Below, piece after piece: positions 1-12,200 of a stretch of DNA of 64,000 nt. Within the stretch, counting starts at the first letter, position 1, and each line of letters opens with the position of its first letter. The position numbers and the translations under genes were made by a program. The notes below the pieces were generated by a model, which worked only from the letters and a program-made list of their open reading frames with translations, was not told the DNA's origin and did no database searches. Origin of the DNA: Vermamoeba vermiformis (Eukaryota; Tubulinea; Echinamoebida); assembly GCA_045837725.1 (NCBI GenBank), contig JBEWZL010000123.1, forward strand, positions 310,001 through 374,000. The letters are read 5' to 3'.

Positions 1-1
1 C

Positions 2-949
2 TTTCTGATTCTGGTTGGTTTGATCGATGTCAAGTTTGGACGAGATAACGAGATGTCGACCCTCTGTTGTTTAATCTTGCATAATCTATTAGCCAGAGGT
101 GAGACAGACACCACTATATGTAAATTTATAATATTAAAAATTGATCAGGTTGTCCGCCATCGGATGTAATTCCAGATCTGCTGTCCCTCCTAAGCAATTT
201 GGCTAAGAAGACGTCATCAGACCCAATGTTGAAAGTACTCGCCATGCAAGCCGTTGGGATGCTGAATACGTACAGTAAGCGCTCAAAACATAATTAGAAA
301 AATTAACACAAATCCAACGCACGGAAGCCAAATTTCTTTCCCCGGAAATGAGAATCCCCAGAAAATTTAAAAGTAATCAATAGCCGCTAATAACCGCTGC
401 TTTATAGATCCTTCGCCCGACATCTGCAGTCTAGTTTCCGACTTTTGCATCAATTTCAAGTGGGACTTCGCAGTCGATCCGGCGTTTTCCGTTTCACCCC
501 AAGACTTGATCCGATTACTTGACTCGCATGTGCCTGAGCTGAATCACCTAGGATTATGGCTATTGGCGCACGGAGAGGCTAATTCACTCTTCGACTGGAA
601 ATTTGTGGCATTGCAATTAGAGTCGATGTCTTGCCTCGATTGGGAAAAAACACACGTGCAGTATTTCCACTTCTATCATCTTGCAATATCAAACGTTAAT
701 AACGTAACACCTGGCATCTGGAACAAAATTTTCAACTCACCCACTATCAAAGTACGAAGGCGATGCGAGTGTTTAAAATTGGTACCGCGTGGCTTTGCCG
801 ATCAATTTATTATCATCGAGAAGCCTAAACCGATCGAAGACATCGAGAATAGGATTTTTGGCAATTATCCGCCCCTAAACAATAACAATGCCAACACGAA
901 CGAAGAACATTCTACGAGTGAGACGACAGCGAGTGTGGAAGAAAGGTAG
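2..949 (+). CDS. ARM/HEAT-like helical protein, 5' partial
   Basis: The 3' end of a gene that starts before the window. Three exons read through in one frame: 2-107, about 150-278 and about 409-949, joined by introns with GTGAGA/AG and GTAAGC/AG borders. The protein is leucine-rich and helical (for example LSLLSNLAKKTSSDP, LVSDFCINFKWD, LGLWLLAHGEANS), as in armadillo-like solenoids such as the C-terminal half of ZYG11/ZER1-type cullin-2 substrate receptors. That comparison is from memory and weak. The last 40 residues are low complexity, rich in Asn, Thr and Glu, and look disordered. A poly(A)-signal-like AATAAA lies near 1,026. I do not recognise an orthologue. Confidence 0.6.
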
Positions 950-1649
950 TGTTCGATCATCGGATCATCTCAAAATACATCGTGTACATCTTGTAATATA
1001 GAATTGAGCAAAGACTCAATCGCGAATAAACCGTGATAAATAATTGTGATCGAACCAATAATCTCTTGCGTTTATGCATTGGTCATTCTCTTTTCGATAG
1101 ATCATCGAAGTGTTTACTGCTTTTGGGAAGGGTTTCTCGTCGTGCGGAGCTTAACTTTTAGAAATCGAGTTTTCGGGTTGCGGAAGGGTTTGATGTGTGC
1201 CGTTCGCTTTCTAATGAGCTCTAATAACAATAATGAGATTGATTTATTGCATACTAGGAGAGGGAGTTTCCGACTTTCGGTTTTCTATAATAGGAATGAA
1301 AATATTATAATAACGCGTGCCAGCAATCTTCCAAAATCCTGTCACGCATCAAGCAGGCGTAGATTTAGATCTGATGGCATAGATCTATTATGGCTATTAT
1401 GCATCCTGAAACAGCGGACTTGCCTTGGATCACGATACTGAAACTACCCGTTGACGACCTTCATTAGAATCGTTCATTCACTTGTTTACGCTATAGACGC
1501 GCTTGACGTATAACATGCATTAGCTGAGTCATTCTTTTTTGAAGCTTAAGCGAATTGTTGACGACGGATCGTGCCTCTTCGTCAAAAATCTTTTGCGCGA
1601 ACGATCGAGTTGTTTCCATTTGACCAAGGGTGAGAGACCACATATAATA
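950..1649. other. intergenic, no gene seen
   Basis: AT-rich spacer between two plus-strand genes. A 131-codon open stretch at 1046-1441 has no ATG start, no introns, no recognisable motif and basic/Cys-rich composition typical of chance frames, so I do not call it. The 3' UTR of the upstream gene and the promoter of the BCKDH gene presumably lie here. Confidence 0.5.
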
Positions 1650-4336
1650 ATGTTTGCAGTCAAGAATATCGCAAAGAAATTGGTGTCTGCCAAAAAAGTG
1701 GCACATCTGGTAAGATTAGGCTGGAATGGATCCTCCTGTTGATTTTACGGTTTAAAAAATTAATTTAAGTGCACAATTATTTATTGTATTGAATGCCCCG
1801 ATGGAATATTAGAAGGGCGTGGCTGTTAATTTAATAGTTGTAATTGCAATCTGAATCTAGAAGCACCAGTTTAGAAAATTACTACGAATATCTCCAATGC
1901 AACGAAAAATATTTATTTGTAATATATACAATTTCTAACGTATATTACCTAATTTTTGTAGGCTAAATTACAAACAGCCGGATTCATGACCTCAAAGAAG
2001 ACACAAGGAACTCCTGAAGGCATTAAAGTTCAACCTTATGCATTTAAAGACCCCGGAGGTCCTAAACAAGAAATGAACTTATTTACAGCCATTAACAACG
2101 CTTTGCAAATTGCCCTTGAAACTGATCCTAAAGCCGTAAGTAAATGTCAATCGAATTATGGCTTAAATCTGCTCTAAAACAGTACAATAATCACACCAAA
2201 CTGTATTTTTACTAATTTGCTGCACCGAAATAGTTCTGTGTATTTGACCGGTTGATCGGCAGTACTATTTTACTAATTTGGCTTATTACTATTGTTAACT
2301 TATTACCGTTGCAAAGCTTCATATGAAGTAATTATTTAATGCGTATAATTGGCTCCGTCTCATTGTTTGTTGTCACGCGATCTGATCCATTTGTAATAAC
2401 AGGTCATTTTTGGTGAAGACGTAGCTTTCGGTGGAGTTTTCCGATGTTCAGTGAATTTGAAGGAGAAGTTTGGCAAAGATAGAGTGTTCAATACACCTCT
2501 TAGTGAGCAAGGTATGGCGCATTCCAGATCTAGTTTAACAGCGTTATCGATAAATAGTGAAAAGCAAACGATAGAAATTTACTTAATTTTGCAATTTCAA
2601 TTTCCGCGTTCTATTTCCGACACTTTTCCATTTTAGGTATCGCTGGTTTTGCTGTGGGTATGGCTGCAGCGGGTGCCACTCCAATTGCTGAGATTCAATT
2701 TGCCGATTACATCTTCCCTGCTTTCGATCAGGTACCATTTATGGCATTAACATTTATTTATTTGGTTCGAATTTTTTTCGCGTGCTGGAAATCCTTCCCT
2801 AAATCGTAGTTACGTAATTACGATTGCACGGGGTGGCAATAAGGCAATCCCCAATTTCGAAATTCCCTTTTTGGTCGATCAAAATCATAAACGTAATCAA
2901 GGTATATTAACGTATTATTTAAGATTGTGAATGAAGCTGCCAAATACCGATACAGATCCGGTGGTCAATTTGACGTCGGAGGCTTGACTTTCAGATCCCC
3001 TTATGGTGCTGTCGGGTACGTCCATATCCAATAGCTTTACTATATACCATCGAATAATACTCCGATCTACGCGATCGAAAGCAAAATAACCGATGAAAAG
3101 TGTCATTACAAAGTGTCAATTTTTGGATGTCGTCCCCGAGTTGGTTATCATTTTTATTAACTATGACTTATCGAACAGTCACGGAGGTCACTACCACTCT
3201 CAATCACCCGAAGCTTACTTTGTACACACTCCTGGTCTCAAAGTAGTCGTCCCCTCAACACCCGCTGAAGCCAAGGGTCTTTTGTTGGCCTCTATTCGTG
3301 ACAAGAACCCCGTCCTGTTCTTTGAGCCCAAATGGCTGTACAGAACTGCCCGTGAAGAGGTTCCTCTCGCGGACTACGAGATTCCTTTAGGCAAGGCACG
3401 CATTGTTCAAGGTACGTACTTTGACACGTGTCAAATGAGTTAGATCCTCACACACGGATCTACTTGACTAGTCATTTTGATTAACCCGACGGCTTTATTA
3501 ATATCTATTGTTATTTACAGAGGGCAAGGATATTACAATTGTTGGCTGGGGTGCTCAGATCCACGTCCTTCAAAATGCCGTTGATATGGCTAAAGAAAAG
3601 GTACGCATTAATTAATTATTGCCACTCTATAAGAATGTATATATGCTGTAATTTCGAAAGATTCTTTTACCAAATTTTGCGATGAGACCCTGTCTCAGTC
3701 ACGAAATTGGCCCTTCGTTCAGTGAAAGCACAATGCAGTTGTGCAAACCAAATCTATTACGACAGATTAATTAATCTGATTCAATACTATAGTTGGGCAT
3801 TTCATGCGAGTTGATCGACTTGCGAACACTGTCGCCGTGGGATGTCGAGTGTGTCGAACAATCAGTGAAGAAGACTGGTCGATTAGTCGTCAGTCATGAG
3901 GCCCCTAAGACTTGCGGTTTGGGTGCTGAAATCTCTGCCACTATCCAGGTAAGCACGTGCATACAATTTATTGAAACCGGATTCGTTCCGTTATTCATTT
4001 TTGTTTCCTCCATCCGACGGATCTGGGATCTAGCTTGTAAACAAAGTTAAATATTAATATGACCATTTAGTATTAATTTACAGCTGTCTAATTATTTTTG
4101 TCTAAATTTGGATATTAACTTGATTGTATTTGCTACGATTGTGTATCTCCCTTGTACTTCTTTCTAATAAGAAAATTTTATTATAGGAACGTTGCTTCCC
4201 ATACTTAGAAGCCCCTATTCAACGAATTTGCGGCTATGACACTCCTTTCCCTCTGATCTTCGAGCCGTTCTACAATCCCGACAAGTTCAAGAATTTGGAC
4301 GCAATTGAAAAGAGCGTTAAATACGATTTTGAATAA
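1650..4336 (+). CDS. bkdB: branched-chain 2-oxoacid dehydrogenase E1 beta subunit
   Basis: Mitochondrial decarboxylase subunit of the BCKDH complex (Val/Leu/Ile breakdown). It pairs with E1-alpha to bind thiamine pyrophosphate. Nine exons fit one frame: 1650-1709, 1962-2135, 2403-2511, 2637-2731, 2924-3015, 3179-3411, 3521-3600, 3793-3948 and 4187-4336. Exon 1 encodes a Lys-rich, acid-free leader ([16 protein letters not shown]) that fits a mitochondrial presequence and fixes the start. Transketolase-like core motifs follow: [58 protein letters not shown] and GLKVVVPS. The C-terminal transketolase domain has [12 protein letters not shown] and [16 protein letters not shown]. All exons are intact. 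Length, about 383 residues, is normal for the family. Confidence 0.97.
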
Positions 4337-4915
4337 TAATAATAATACTATTGATCATGATATTGCGTTAATTTTTGTCATATATTATTAGTATCCACCT
4401 ATAAAACTTCGTTGCTGCCTCTGACGCGACAGTTCTCATTAGAAAAAAAATGCCATAGCCATGAGCGGATACTAACTCCGTTACGATACAATAGCGGATT
4501 TAGCTTGGGATCTCATTTGTATTGTTGTCAATTCCGGTGACACGTTTGGTTGACTGCAGTCAGGGTTGGACTTGTGTCATGCAGATACCGAAATCTAACA
4601 GTGTGCTTACTAAGCAATCAGGCCTGCTGTTGTAGGAACTTGCTTGCTGGTACCAAAAATCAACTTGTAGTATTGATAGCCACTCACGGGCAAAGACCGA
4701 TAATTTTTATCAAACCCTAACCCTAAAAATTTTGACATACAACATATTAAATTGTGCGTATAAACGGTATTTTATTTACAAAAGTTCGCGGTTCTTTATC
4801 CATGCACCACCAGATTCTAACTTGCCACTTCTAGCGCTCTTTTTGTCATAACAGAATCGCACATTTTGCGCAGAAGTTGAATTCGGCTAAGTACTAACAA
4901 GGGCCAATGATAACA
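4337..4915. other. spacer between convergent genes
   Basis: No coding sequence seen. It is the shared 3' region of BCKDH E1-beta (plus) and the membrane protein gene (minus). It contains two tandem CCCTAA units at 4715-4726, too few to be a telomere. Confidence 0.5.
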
Positions 4916-6716
4916 TTAAGGCTGCGGAGCATCACTTGAACCACCTGCTTGTCGTGGTGAAGCCAATTCAGTGCTCTTTTGACCACCGCTGCCGGATGAG
5001 GACTTCGGTTTCGAGCGAACGTTGAAAAACGAGATTTGAATGGTGAGTGCGGCAGAAGCATATACATAGTTGCCTAGTCTCGTCATTTGGTACGCGTATA
5101 TCATCGCTACTGTTTCATAATTCAAGAAACCAGTGGCCACGTAGCATATCGCGTTGCAAAGTAGAATAATCAACATAATTGCGCATGCCATAATACGTTT
5201 TTGTAGCTGTACATAAAAATTGATTAATATTTTGAATAAATTTTCGAGCGAGATCAGATCCAGTACAAAAGTTTTAAGACTTACCAATTGAGTCGATTTT
5301 GATGCCCGCTCGCTCTTAGTGACATTCAAGTTCTTGTTATAAAGCTGTTTGAAGAGCTTAACCGACACTACGTTATAAAGTATAAGAATAGCGAGCAACA
5401 CTAGGCAAAATACTGCTAAGACTACGTAATGCGCTATACTGCTGAATGCACCGCCAATATTCACGGCCAATAGTGCCTAATAAAAGAGTTAATAATGTAA
5501 TAAAACTTTAAATTCTGGTTACGTACTAGTAAAAGGATCGGCAAGACCTTCAGCGACATCTTCAACCAAGCGGCCGGCTTCTTATTGGAGAATACTAGAC
5601 CGTACCAATATAGTACTACGAATGTTGTTACAGCGCCCATGACGATCATTCCCATGACGGATGTGTATCGAAGACCCTCTAGGGAAATTGTATTCTCCAA
5701 TACATAATGATTGGTCTCGACGATCATAAACATTACTATTACTATATTAATATGATATTAGTATGACTATAAAGCAGCTTATAAGGAAGTTTAAGGTGAC
5801 TTACAAGAGCTCGCAATAAAATATAGTACAAGACACCAATGAGGAACGCTCTTAAATACGCAGGACTGCGCTTTAACGAATAATATGAACTTATATAAAG
5901 AGAAGCCCATATTAAATAGCGATAGTGTTCCTGCAACGCCAATTAAGATCGAATTTGGCGCCGAATGATACATTTCAGCCCAAGGGTTATATCCTGTCGT
6001 AATATAATCATAATTAGACTTAATGAATGTTGTTGTGTATCGGTTTAATTCTGAGCGTTATAATAATTCGAAGGGATTGCAAATCCAAACTGAAAATTAT
6101 CCGAATAATTCGCAACTAAAGTTGCAAATTACCTAAAGAATCGATCGTCGCAGTCACTACAGACGTTGAATTAACAATACTAATCAGATCTTCGAAGTCC
6201 TAATGAATAACAAGGTGAGATACTTTCCGAGACAAAAATAGATCTTCATACGTTTGAGAGAATGGAAAGTGTCGGGATAGTATATTCGTATGCTTGGGCT
6301 GCTGCAGGCACTCCATAAATATCTCCAATAATATAAGTCGTTGGTGACGCTTGAAACACTCCCGCCTGCGGAGATCCGAAATTAATTTATTTTATTAACG
6401 GATGTATTTGTTTACTTACCAAAGCTTTGGCATTCTGGACATTTAATATCCTTTCGTATAATAAGCAGGAGCTATTGTATCGCACTAAAGCGATTAGACC
6501 CTCCACATCCGCTGTTATCGGAGCGCATCCGTTGTCAACGATAACGAGCTGGCCAGTGAGAGAAAAGTCTCTAACTGATATTAAAAAGCGAGCAGTATTA
6601 TAACTAACTCCTTTATATGCATCTGGAGACTCTATCGTAGGTGCTGCCAAACATCGAAACAGCGCGAAGTAAATCCAGCATTGAAGAAACGTCGCTTTAA
6701 ACAAATGCGATTTCAT
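4916..6716 (-). CDS. PA-like ectodomain, multi-pass (probably 7TM) membrane protein
   Basis: Seven exons on the minus strand fit one frame: 6716-6420, 6365-6252, 6199-6133, 5993-about 5804, 5741-5527, 5476-5285 and 5206-4916. The N-terminus has a signal peptide (WIYFALFRCLAAP), followed by about 160 residues resembling a protease-associated fold: a glycine/valine strand (LVIVDNGCAP), ITADVEGLIALVRYNSSC and a VPAAAQAYEYTIPTLSI stretch. From about residue 165 there are roughly seven hydrophobic spans, such as ILIGVAGTLSLFNMGFSL, IVMGAVTTFVVLYWYGLVF, HYVVLAVFCLVLLAILIL and MACAIMLIILLCNAICYV. The cytoplasmic tail is Ser/Gly/Lys-rich. The topology resembles a receptor or sorting protein, but I know no named family with this exact layout and assign no function. 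Confidence 0.7.
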
Positions 6717-7096
6717 ATCCGCGAATTTGTTGTAGTCGTGTTGGGGTAAAAAGGCAATAAACTAACCCCAACAACAATTTTAAGTCGTGTCACCCGTTCA
6801 CAAATTTGTATTTTTCGTTGAACGCGCTTAATTTCGAAAAAAGAATAAAACTTATTGCTCCATTAATACGAGTATCCCGATATATCGGCACGGAACTATA
6901 ATCAGGAAGATCGACCATTACTTAAGATTAAACTCGAAAATATCCGCGGTTGAAAACTTGCCGGATTTGCGATCCTCCAATTTAAGCTAATTCTATAAAT
7001 GTAATACTTCTAGAATATTGCATTAATAAATTTAAAAATACGAAAACTACGCATTTGGAAGCCTTAATTTTGAAAAATATATTTGTTTTGGAGGTT
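6717..7096. other. spacer, no gene seen
   Basis: AT-rich sequence upstream of the membrane-protein gene and downstream of DCAF7. No open frame or repeat stands out. Confidence 0.5.
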
Positions 7097-8880
7097 TTAT
7101 ACACGTAGAATTTGCATCTTACTGCCGAAAGCGATAGCGATCCAATCAGGCTGATTAATCGACCATTGAAGCTGATTCACTTCTGCTTCTGCGCTGTAAG
7201 CTAAAATCGGATCTGCAACAAAAATTAATTAGTCCCGACTTTCTACTCTACTAGCATTATAACTGATTATATCGTCCATCAATAATTATAATTCTTATAT
7301 TCAGATATAATAGTGCAACTGAGCTAAGCGTGACTGGTAATTGAAAAGAAATTTTGCTCGTGTTTGGGATCGGATCTTTTACGTACCTTGGATGGGTTTA
7401 GGTAATGGTGACAAGTCCCAAATCAATGCCTGTGCATCATCACCGGCAGTGCAAATATGGCACGATGAGTGCGGGGCCCATGCAAGTGAGTTTAAGCACG
7501 CTGTGTGGCCTGAAAGTTCTGCAGCCGGGATCGACGGTACTCTGAAAAAGAAGTCATTTGTTAAGCGATGCAAATACGAATATACTCTTAATATACTATA
7601 ATATATCATAATTGCCCTTTGCGAATCGAATTTAAGATTATCTAAGTATACCGCAAAATACATTTCCATAAAAGGAAATGGTGAGAGCGTTCAATTTGCT
7701 GGATCCGCTCTAAATTAATAAAATAACATGGTAGTATATATCTAAGTACCTGATATCAATAATAATAGCTTTAGAGTTGTCCATCATCATCGTGGCCAAG
7801 TAGTTCGGATCTTGTTTGTTCCACGCCAATCGTAACAAAGGCACAGAGCCTTCAGGTGTTTCATAAATAATTGTCGAGTGTTCTAAGCTCCTAAAAATTA
7901 CCAAATTTATTGTTAGAATTGCCATATTAAGAAGCACAGGTAATAAACTTTTGCAAATAAATGAACTTGCCAGCGGAAAAAAATTTAAGCTTCAGCTTCG
8001 TGCGAATTATGAATAAATATTATTTATACATTTATATTAATATTACTGTACTATATTCGTATGAAAAAGTTGTTGGGACGTACCTGAGATCGAACATACG
8101 AACTGAGCCATCTGCGCCGACGGATGCGAAAACGTCAGTGCCGCGAGCAAATGCAATATCATATACATCTCTATCGTGTGCAATTAATTGTGTAACGGCT
8201 TGTTCAGTCTAAATATTGTTAAATTAATAAAGTTTGATTCTTTTTCGATATTTAGGCAGATGCAGCTTTTTTGAATTAATTCCTACCTTAATATTCCAAA
8301 TAGTGCACGTTGTGTCAATGCTTGAAGTACCAATATAATCCGGATTCGTTTCGTTCCAGTCAAAAGACGTCAATGGAGCACAAAATTCAGAGTGCTTGTT
8401 CTAAAAACGTTCAACAGCGTTAAAAAATTATATAAAAATTCTTAAATATTATTAATTATATTGGATAATTTTTAGACCAATAAATAACGATTTTGCGTCG
8501 CATTCACTTACATTATTTAATAAACTCTTCATTGTAATTTTGTTGTCATCCCCAACTTGCCAAATTCTTAAATAATCTCCCGTCGTGGCCAATAAATCAG
8601 GCTTATTAGCAGCCTTATCAGGAATCCACATAATTTTGGTGGGCGGGTAAGGATGATCGAATTCGCCAACTTGTTCAAAGTCGCCCGACTTATCATTGAG
8701 TTGCACGACCGATACTTTGTTCGTGTAGTCTTCTCTGAAACTGCCCAATGCAAGTCTAAATGGCTTGTCAGGACGAGTAGACCAGCTCATCCCGTAAATC
8801 AGCCAAGGTGCCTGATAGGTATAGATCTCCTTCTTAACGGCATCTTGGTCTGTTGGTGTCGCCATATTTGCTTGTTGCAT
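7097..8880 (-). CDS. dcaf7: DCAF7/WDR68 (HAN11, TTG1-type) WD40 scaffold
   Basis: A WD40 beta-propeller that docks DYRK/HIPK kinases and serves as a substrate adaptor of CUL4-DDB1. Plant TTG1 and animal HAN11 are orthologues. Diagnostic runs are [56 protein letters not shown] and [15 protein letters not shown], then in later exons [53 protein letters not shown] and [12 protein letters not shown]. The gene ends in QILRV followed by stop, exactly as in animal DCAF7. Several exons are separated by introns of 60-100 nt. The first ATG at 8880 gives MQQANMATP; the second, six codons in, is also possible. It is divergent to a short plus-strand open stretch starting 55 nt away. Confidence 0.96.
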
Positions 8881-8934
8881 ATGTTACAGAACGACAATAA
8901 AATGAACGGACAAAAATATTCGTTTATGCCATAA

Positions 8935-9060
8935 ATGGATCCCCGAAAATCAAAAATAAAAGCTGCGCTTGAGGCAGGAGAAAGAACAATTAAATTGAGC
9001 GGAATCAAAATGTTACAGAAGTTCCAAGCTGCCAGTAGCGAAGTAAAAAAACAAAAAAGA
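8935..9060 (+). other. short coding-like stretch running into the tRNA repeat
   Basis: An ATG at 8935 opens a Lys/Ala-rich, clearly helical run (MDPRKSKIKAALEAGERTIK, then LSGIKMLQKFQAASSEVKKQ) that continues into the reverse complement of tRNA-Trp at 9063. It could be the first exon of a gene cut off when the inverted repeat arrived, or chance. No downstream exon is evident. Confidence 0.25.
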
Positions 9061-9259
9061 AATGAGGGCGACGTGATTCGAACACGCAACCATCGGACCT
9101 GGAATCCGCCGCTCTACCGTTGGAGCTACGCCCCCTCAACTTGTTCGTCGTTTGAAGACTCTTTTTCACCACATCACCTGACACGACTCAAGTGAAGCTC
9201 GTGTGATTTGTCCAAAACAAAAACACCTCTTTCCTTGTCGGGCTCACTTTTTCCGTTGT
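9042..9259. repeat. inverted repeat arm 1 (tRNA-Trp cassette)
   Basis: The reverse complement of this segment matches 13130-13347 almost throughout: the tRNA, its T-rich 3' flank, the 5' flank with ACGAACAAGTTGAG, and a stretch that in the other arm holds the CARMIL start codon. Here that codon position reads TTG instead of ATG. Differences are a few substitutions and small indels. Similarity stops within about 25 nt of the tRNA 3' end. Confidence 0.88.
9063..9135 (-). tRNA. tRNA-Trp (CCA)
   Basis: Cloverleaf readable on the minus strand: acceptor GGGGGCG pairs with CGCCCTC plus discriminator A. The D-arm is GCTC/GAGC. The anticodon loop TTCCAGG carries CCA. The T-arm is GCGTG-TTCGAAT-CACGT. 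The gene is followed by T-runs typical of pol III termination. It is identical to the copy at 13255-13327 and has no intron. Confidence 0.95.
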
Positions 9260-9294
9260 CAAAAACATAAATAAATTTACCTACTATTGTACAA

Positions 9295-12200
9295 TTACTT
9301 GGGTCTATTCAACTTGGGAGCACCAGCAAGCAGCATGCCTATGCCGCCCATTGGTCCCGCTGCCTTGCCACCTGCGTTATCTCCTCCTTTCGACAGTAAA
9401 GGTCCAGATCTGTCGTTGGTAACGGCTTTCTTCAAACCACCTTTGCAAGTGGGTTAGCCTCGTTAATTGGACGCGTGAATGGACTTAGGACTTACCTTTC
9501 TTGAAGTTGGCAATCGAGGACAAGAGTGCATTGCGTTCACCACTGCTCTCTGGCGGATCATCGTACTCGGGCTGTGGCGCTGCTTTAACAGCAGGAGGTG
9601 GTGGCGGGGGCGGTGTAGAAGCGCCGATGTCCGATTTAATAGGGTGATAGTGGCCTCCCACTGGTGGTGGGGGAGGTGGTGCGTAAGAAGCGTCAATGGA
9701 TGAGTACGCGCCGCTCTTTGGCGGACTGACGGGTGGAGGAGGTGGTGGAGGACTAGTAGCCTTTGGCGATGGAGCGGTGTTCTTGACCACTGGTGGTGGA
9801 GGTGGCGGCACGGACTCGGATCGAGTGTTGTTGTTATTGACGGGCGATGGTTTTGGAGATGAAGACATTGGTGGTGGAGGTGGAGGCGTGGAAGCACCAA
9901 TATCACCCATGCGTGCAACTGCTGCTGGAATGGGAGGTGGTGGCGTTGAAGGATTGTGGTTGTAGATTGAGTTACGAGAGGCAGGTCCGCTTGGAGGTGG
10001 AGGCGGCGAGTAGCTGTTCTGTGGCGGCTGATAAGGATTGATTGGTGGTGGTCCGCTGTAGACAGTCGCTTGTGGCGGAGGAGGAATTGACGAGACTGGA
10101 GGAGGCGGTGCAACTGTCGGTTGAGGAGGAGGTGGCGGCATCTGTAGTGGATTAGTGAAGTCTTTAAGAAGATATATCGCGCTTACATAAGTCGGTGAAT
10201 CATCCATAGTCATGCTTCGCGGTCGCATAGTTGGTGCGGCCTCAGTTGGTTGTTCGCTCAAGCGAGGTGCATCAGCATCAGCAGCAGTGATTTCAAGTGG
10301 CATGGGTGGAGGTCCTTGGCCTTTGAGCTCATCGGGCACGGTCACTAATGAGGCTGCTGGCTTGCTTGGTGTCGGCCATTCGAGCTCGAACACGAACGGG
10401 TCACTAGTGACACGTTAGCTATAATTATACTCGTACACCAAGAATACTTACGCTGCAATAAGTGGTTCACCGTGACTGGGCAGAATGCGCATGATTTGAT
10501 TGACTAACTCGCGCAGACGGTCTCTGTCGCTCGAAGCAACACGATCGATATCAACGAACGGGTAAGAGATGTAGCAGAGTGATTTGTTGTAGTTCAACAT
10601 TTGTCTGATAGCTTGATAGCCTGTGAGTGTCACACGGTTCTTGTCGCAGCTGCAATCAAAGTTAGCTTGAGTAGATTTAGTTGTTGTCTTGTTACGTACT
10701 TGACAGATGTTAACGTGGAGTTTTCACGCAAGGCTGATGCGAGAGCGGACATGCCCATATCGAGGAAACTGTTGTTCGTGACATCGAGCTCGGTCAATGT
10801 TCTGTTGGTCTTCAAAGATCTGAAGAACTGTCCCAATTCCTCGCGCAACTTGTTCTTCTCACCACCGACAAGACTTAACGAGCGCAACGCTGCATTTCGC
10901 TCAACTAACTTTGACAGCGCACCGGCTACTGCAGGCGTGTCACTGTGGGTGAAGTTGTCACCGATGATAAGACGTGTTACGGTAGGTGGCAACGAGTCCA
11001 AAATTTCAACGGCACCTGTCATTTGTTATTGGTTAGGGTTGCACTAAGTCTCGCGAGACGTACTCTTGCGGAGGTTGTTGGAGCTCAAGTTGAGCACGTG
11101 CAAGCCGTTGCCGCGGCGCAATGATTCAGCCAAGAAGGCACCAGCTTTAGGGCCGAAGTTGTTGCCGCTGAAATCGACTGACAAATCGGTCAAAGATTCG
11201 TTTCTGAACAGTCCATCGAGCAGCTTTTGCGCGTTGTCAGAAGGCAAGTTGCAGTTAGCCACTTTGAGCACGCGAAGTGCTTGCATTCCAGTGGCAAATC
11301 GACTCCAAACATCGGGCAGAACTTTGTCGCACCTGTTATTCGACAAGTCCAAATATTCCAGTGATTTCTAGACACGAGTTAGTCTCGGTATTGTAGGCTT
11401 GTTTGTGACTTACGATCCAACGAGCACTTTCGAGCAACTTGAATGTATCAATGAGCGTGTCAGCAACTGCTAATCTACGCAAAGTTGAATAAGCTTTCAT
11501 CGAATTCAACCAATTGCACAGTTCGTCAGTAGCCTCCTCATCGAGCTTGTTGCCGCTGACGCTGAACTCTTCCAATGCCAGGGACATGCCCCAATTCGCT
11601 TTGAATGCGTGCACGATGGCCGTAATACCACGTGGAGGCAACGAACAGTTTGCCAAGTTCAATACTTTGATCACGTGAGGGAAGGCACGAAGGCTCTTTG
11701 CGAATGAAACAATTGCTGAGACTTTGAATACGTTGCCCGACACATCAATGATTTGAATTTGATTGTCAGCGTTGCAGGAAAGCCACTGTAGATTATCGTT
11801 AGCGATTTATAAATACTATAGAATATGGTTACCTCGCCAAATTCAACTGGACAATCAGATCCGGTATTTCTCACAACAATTTTCGTAATCTCGCGTGAGA
11901 ATCGACTCAAATACGCGACGCAACTCATTGCCTCCTTATTTGAAATGTCTTTCATAATCAACGAGCTGGAATTTTGCAAAATTAGCAATTCACTTCTAAT
12001 TCGCCAGTTTTGAATTTTAATACATACTGAAAATAGGGATTATTTTGAAGAGAGCTGCCCAAGCAAGTCATATCAATAGCCAGGTCTGATTTACCATCAA
12101 CACCAGGACAAACCGTCAGATCCAAGTCCTTTCGATTTTGCTGGTCCATGTCAGCCAAAAATTGAATAAAATCCTCGCGTGGAGGCACTTTGCGCTTGTT

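Noticed and set aside
1046-1441. 131-codon open frame on plus strand
   Set aside because: No ATG, no motif, composition of a chance frame in a spacer.
4715-4726. CCCTAACCCTAA as telomeric repeat
   Set aside because: Only two units inside a gene-dense region; likely chance.
9696-10041. Gly-rich open frames on plus strand
   Set aside because: Reverse complement of the CARMIL poly-proline region.
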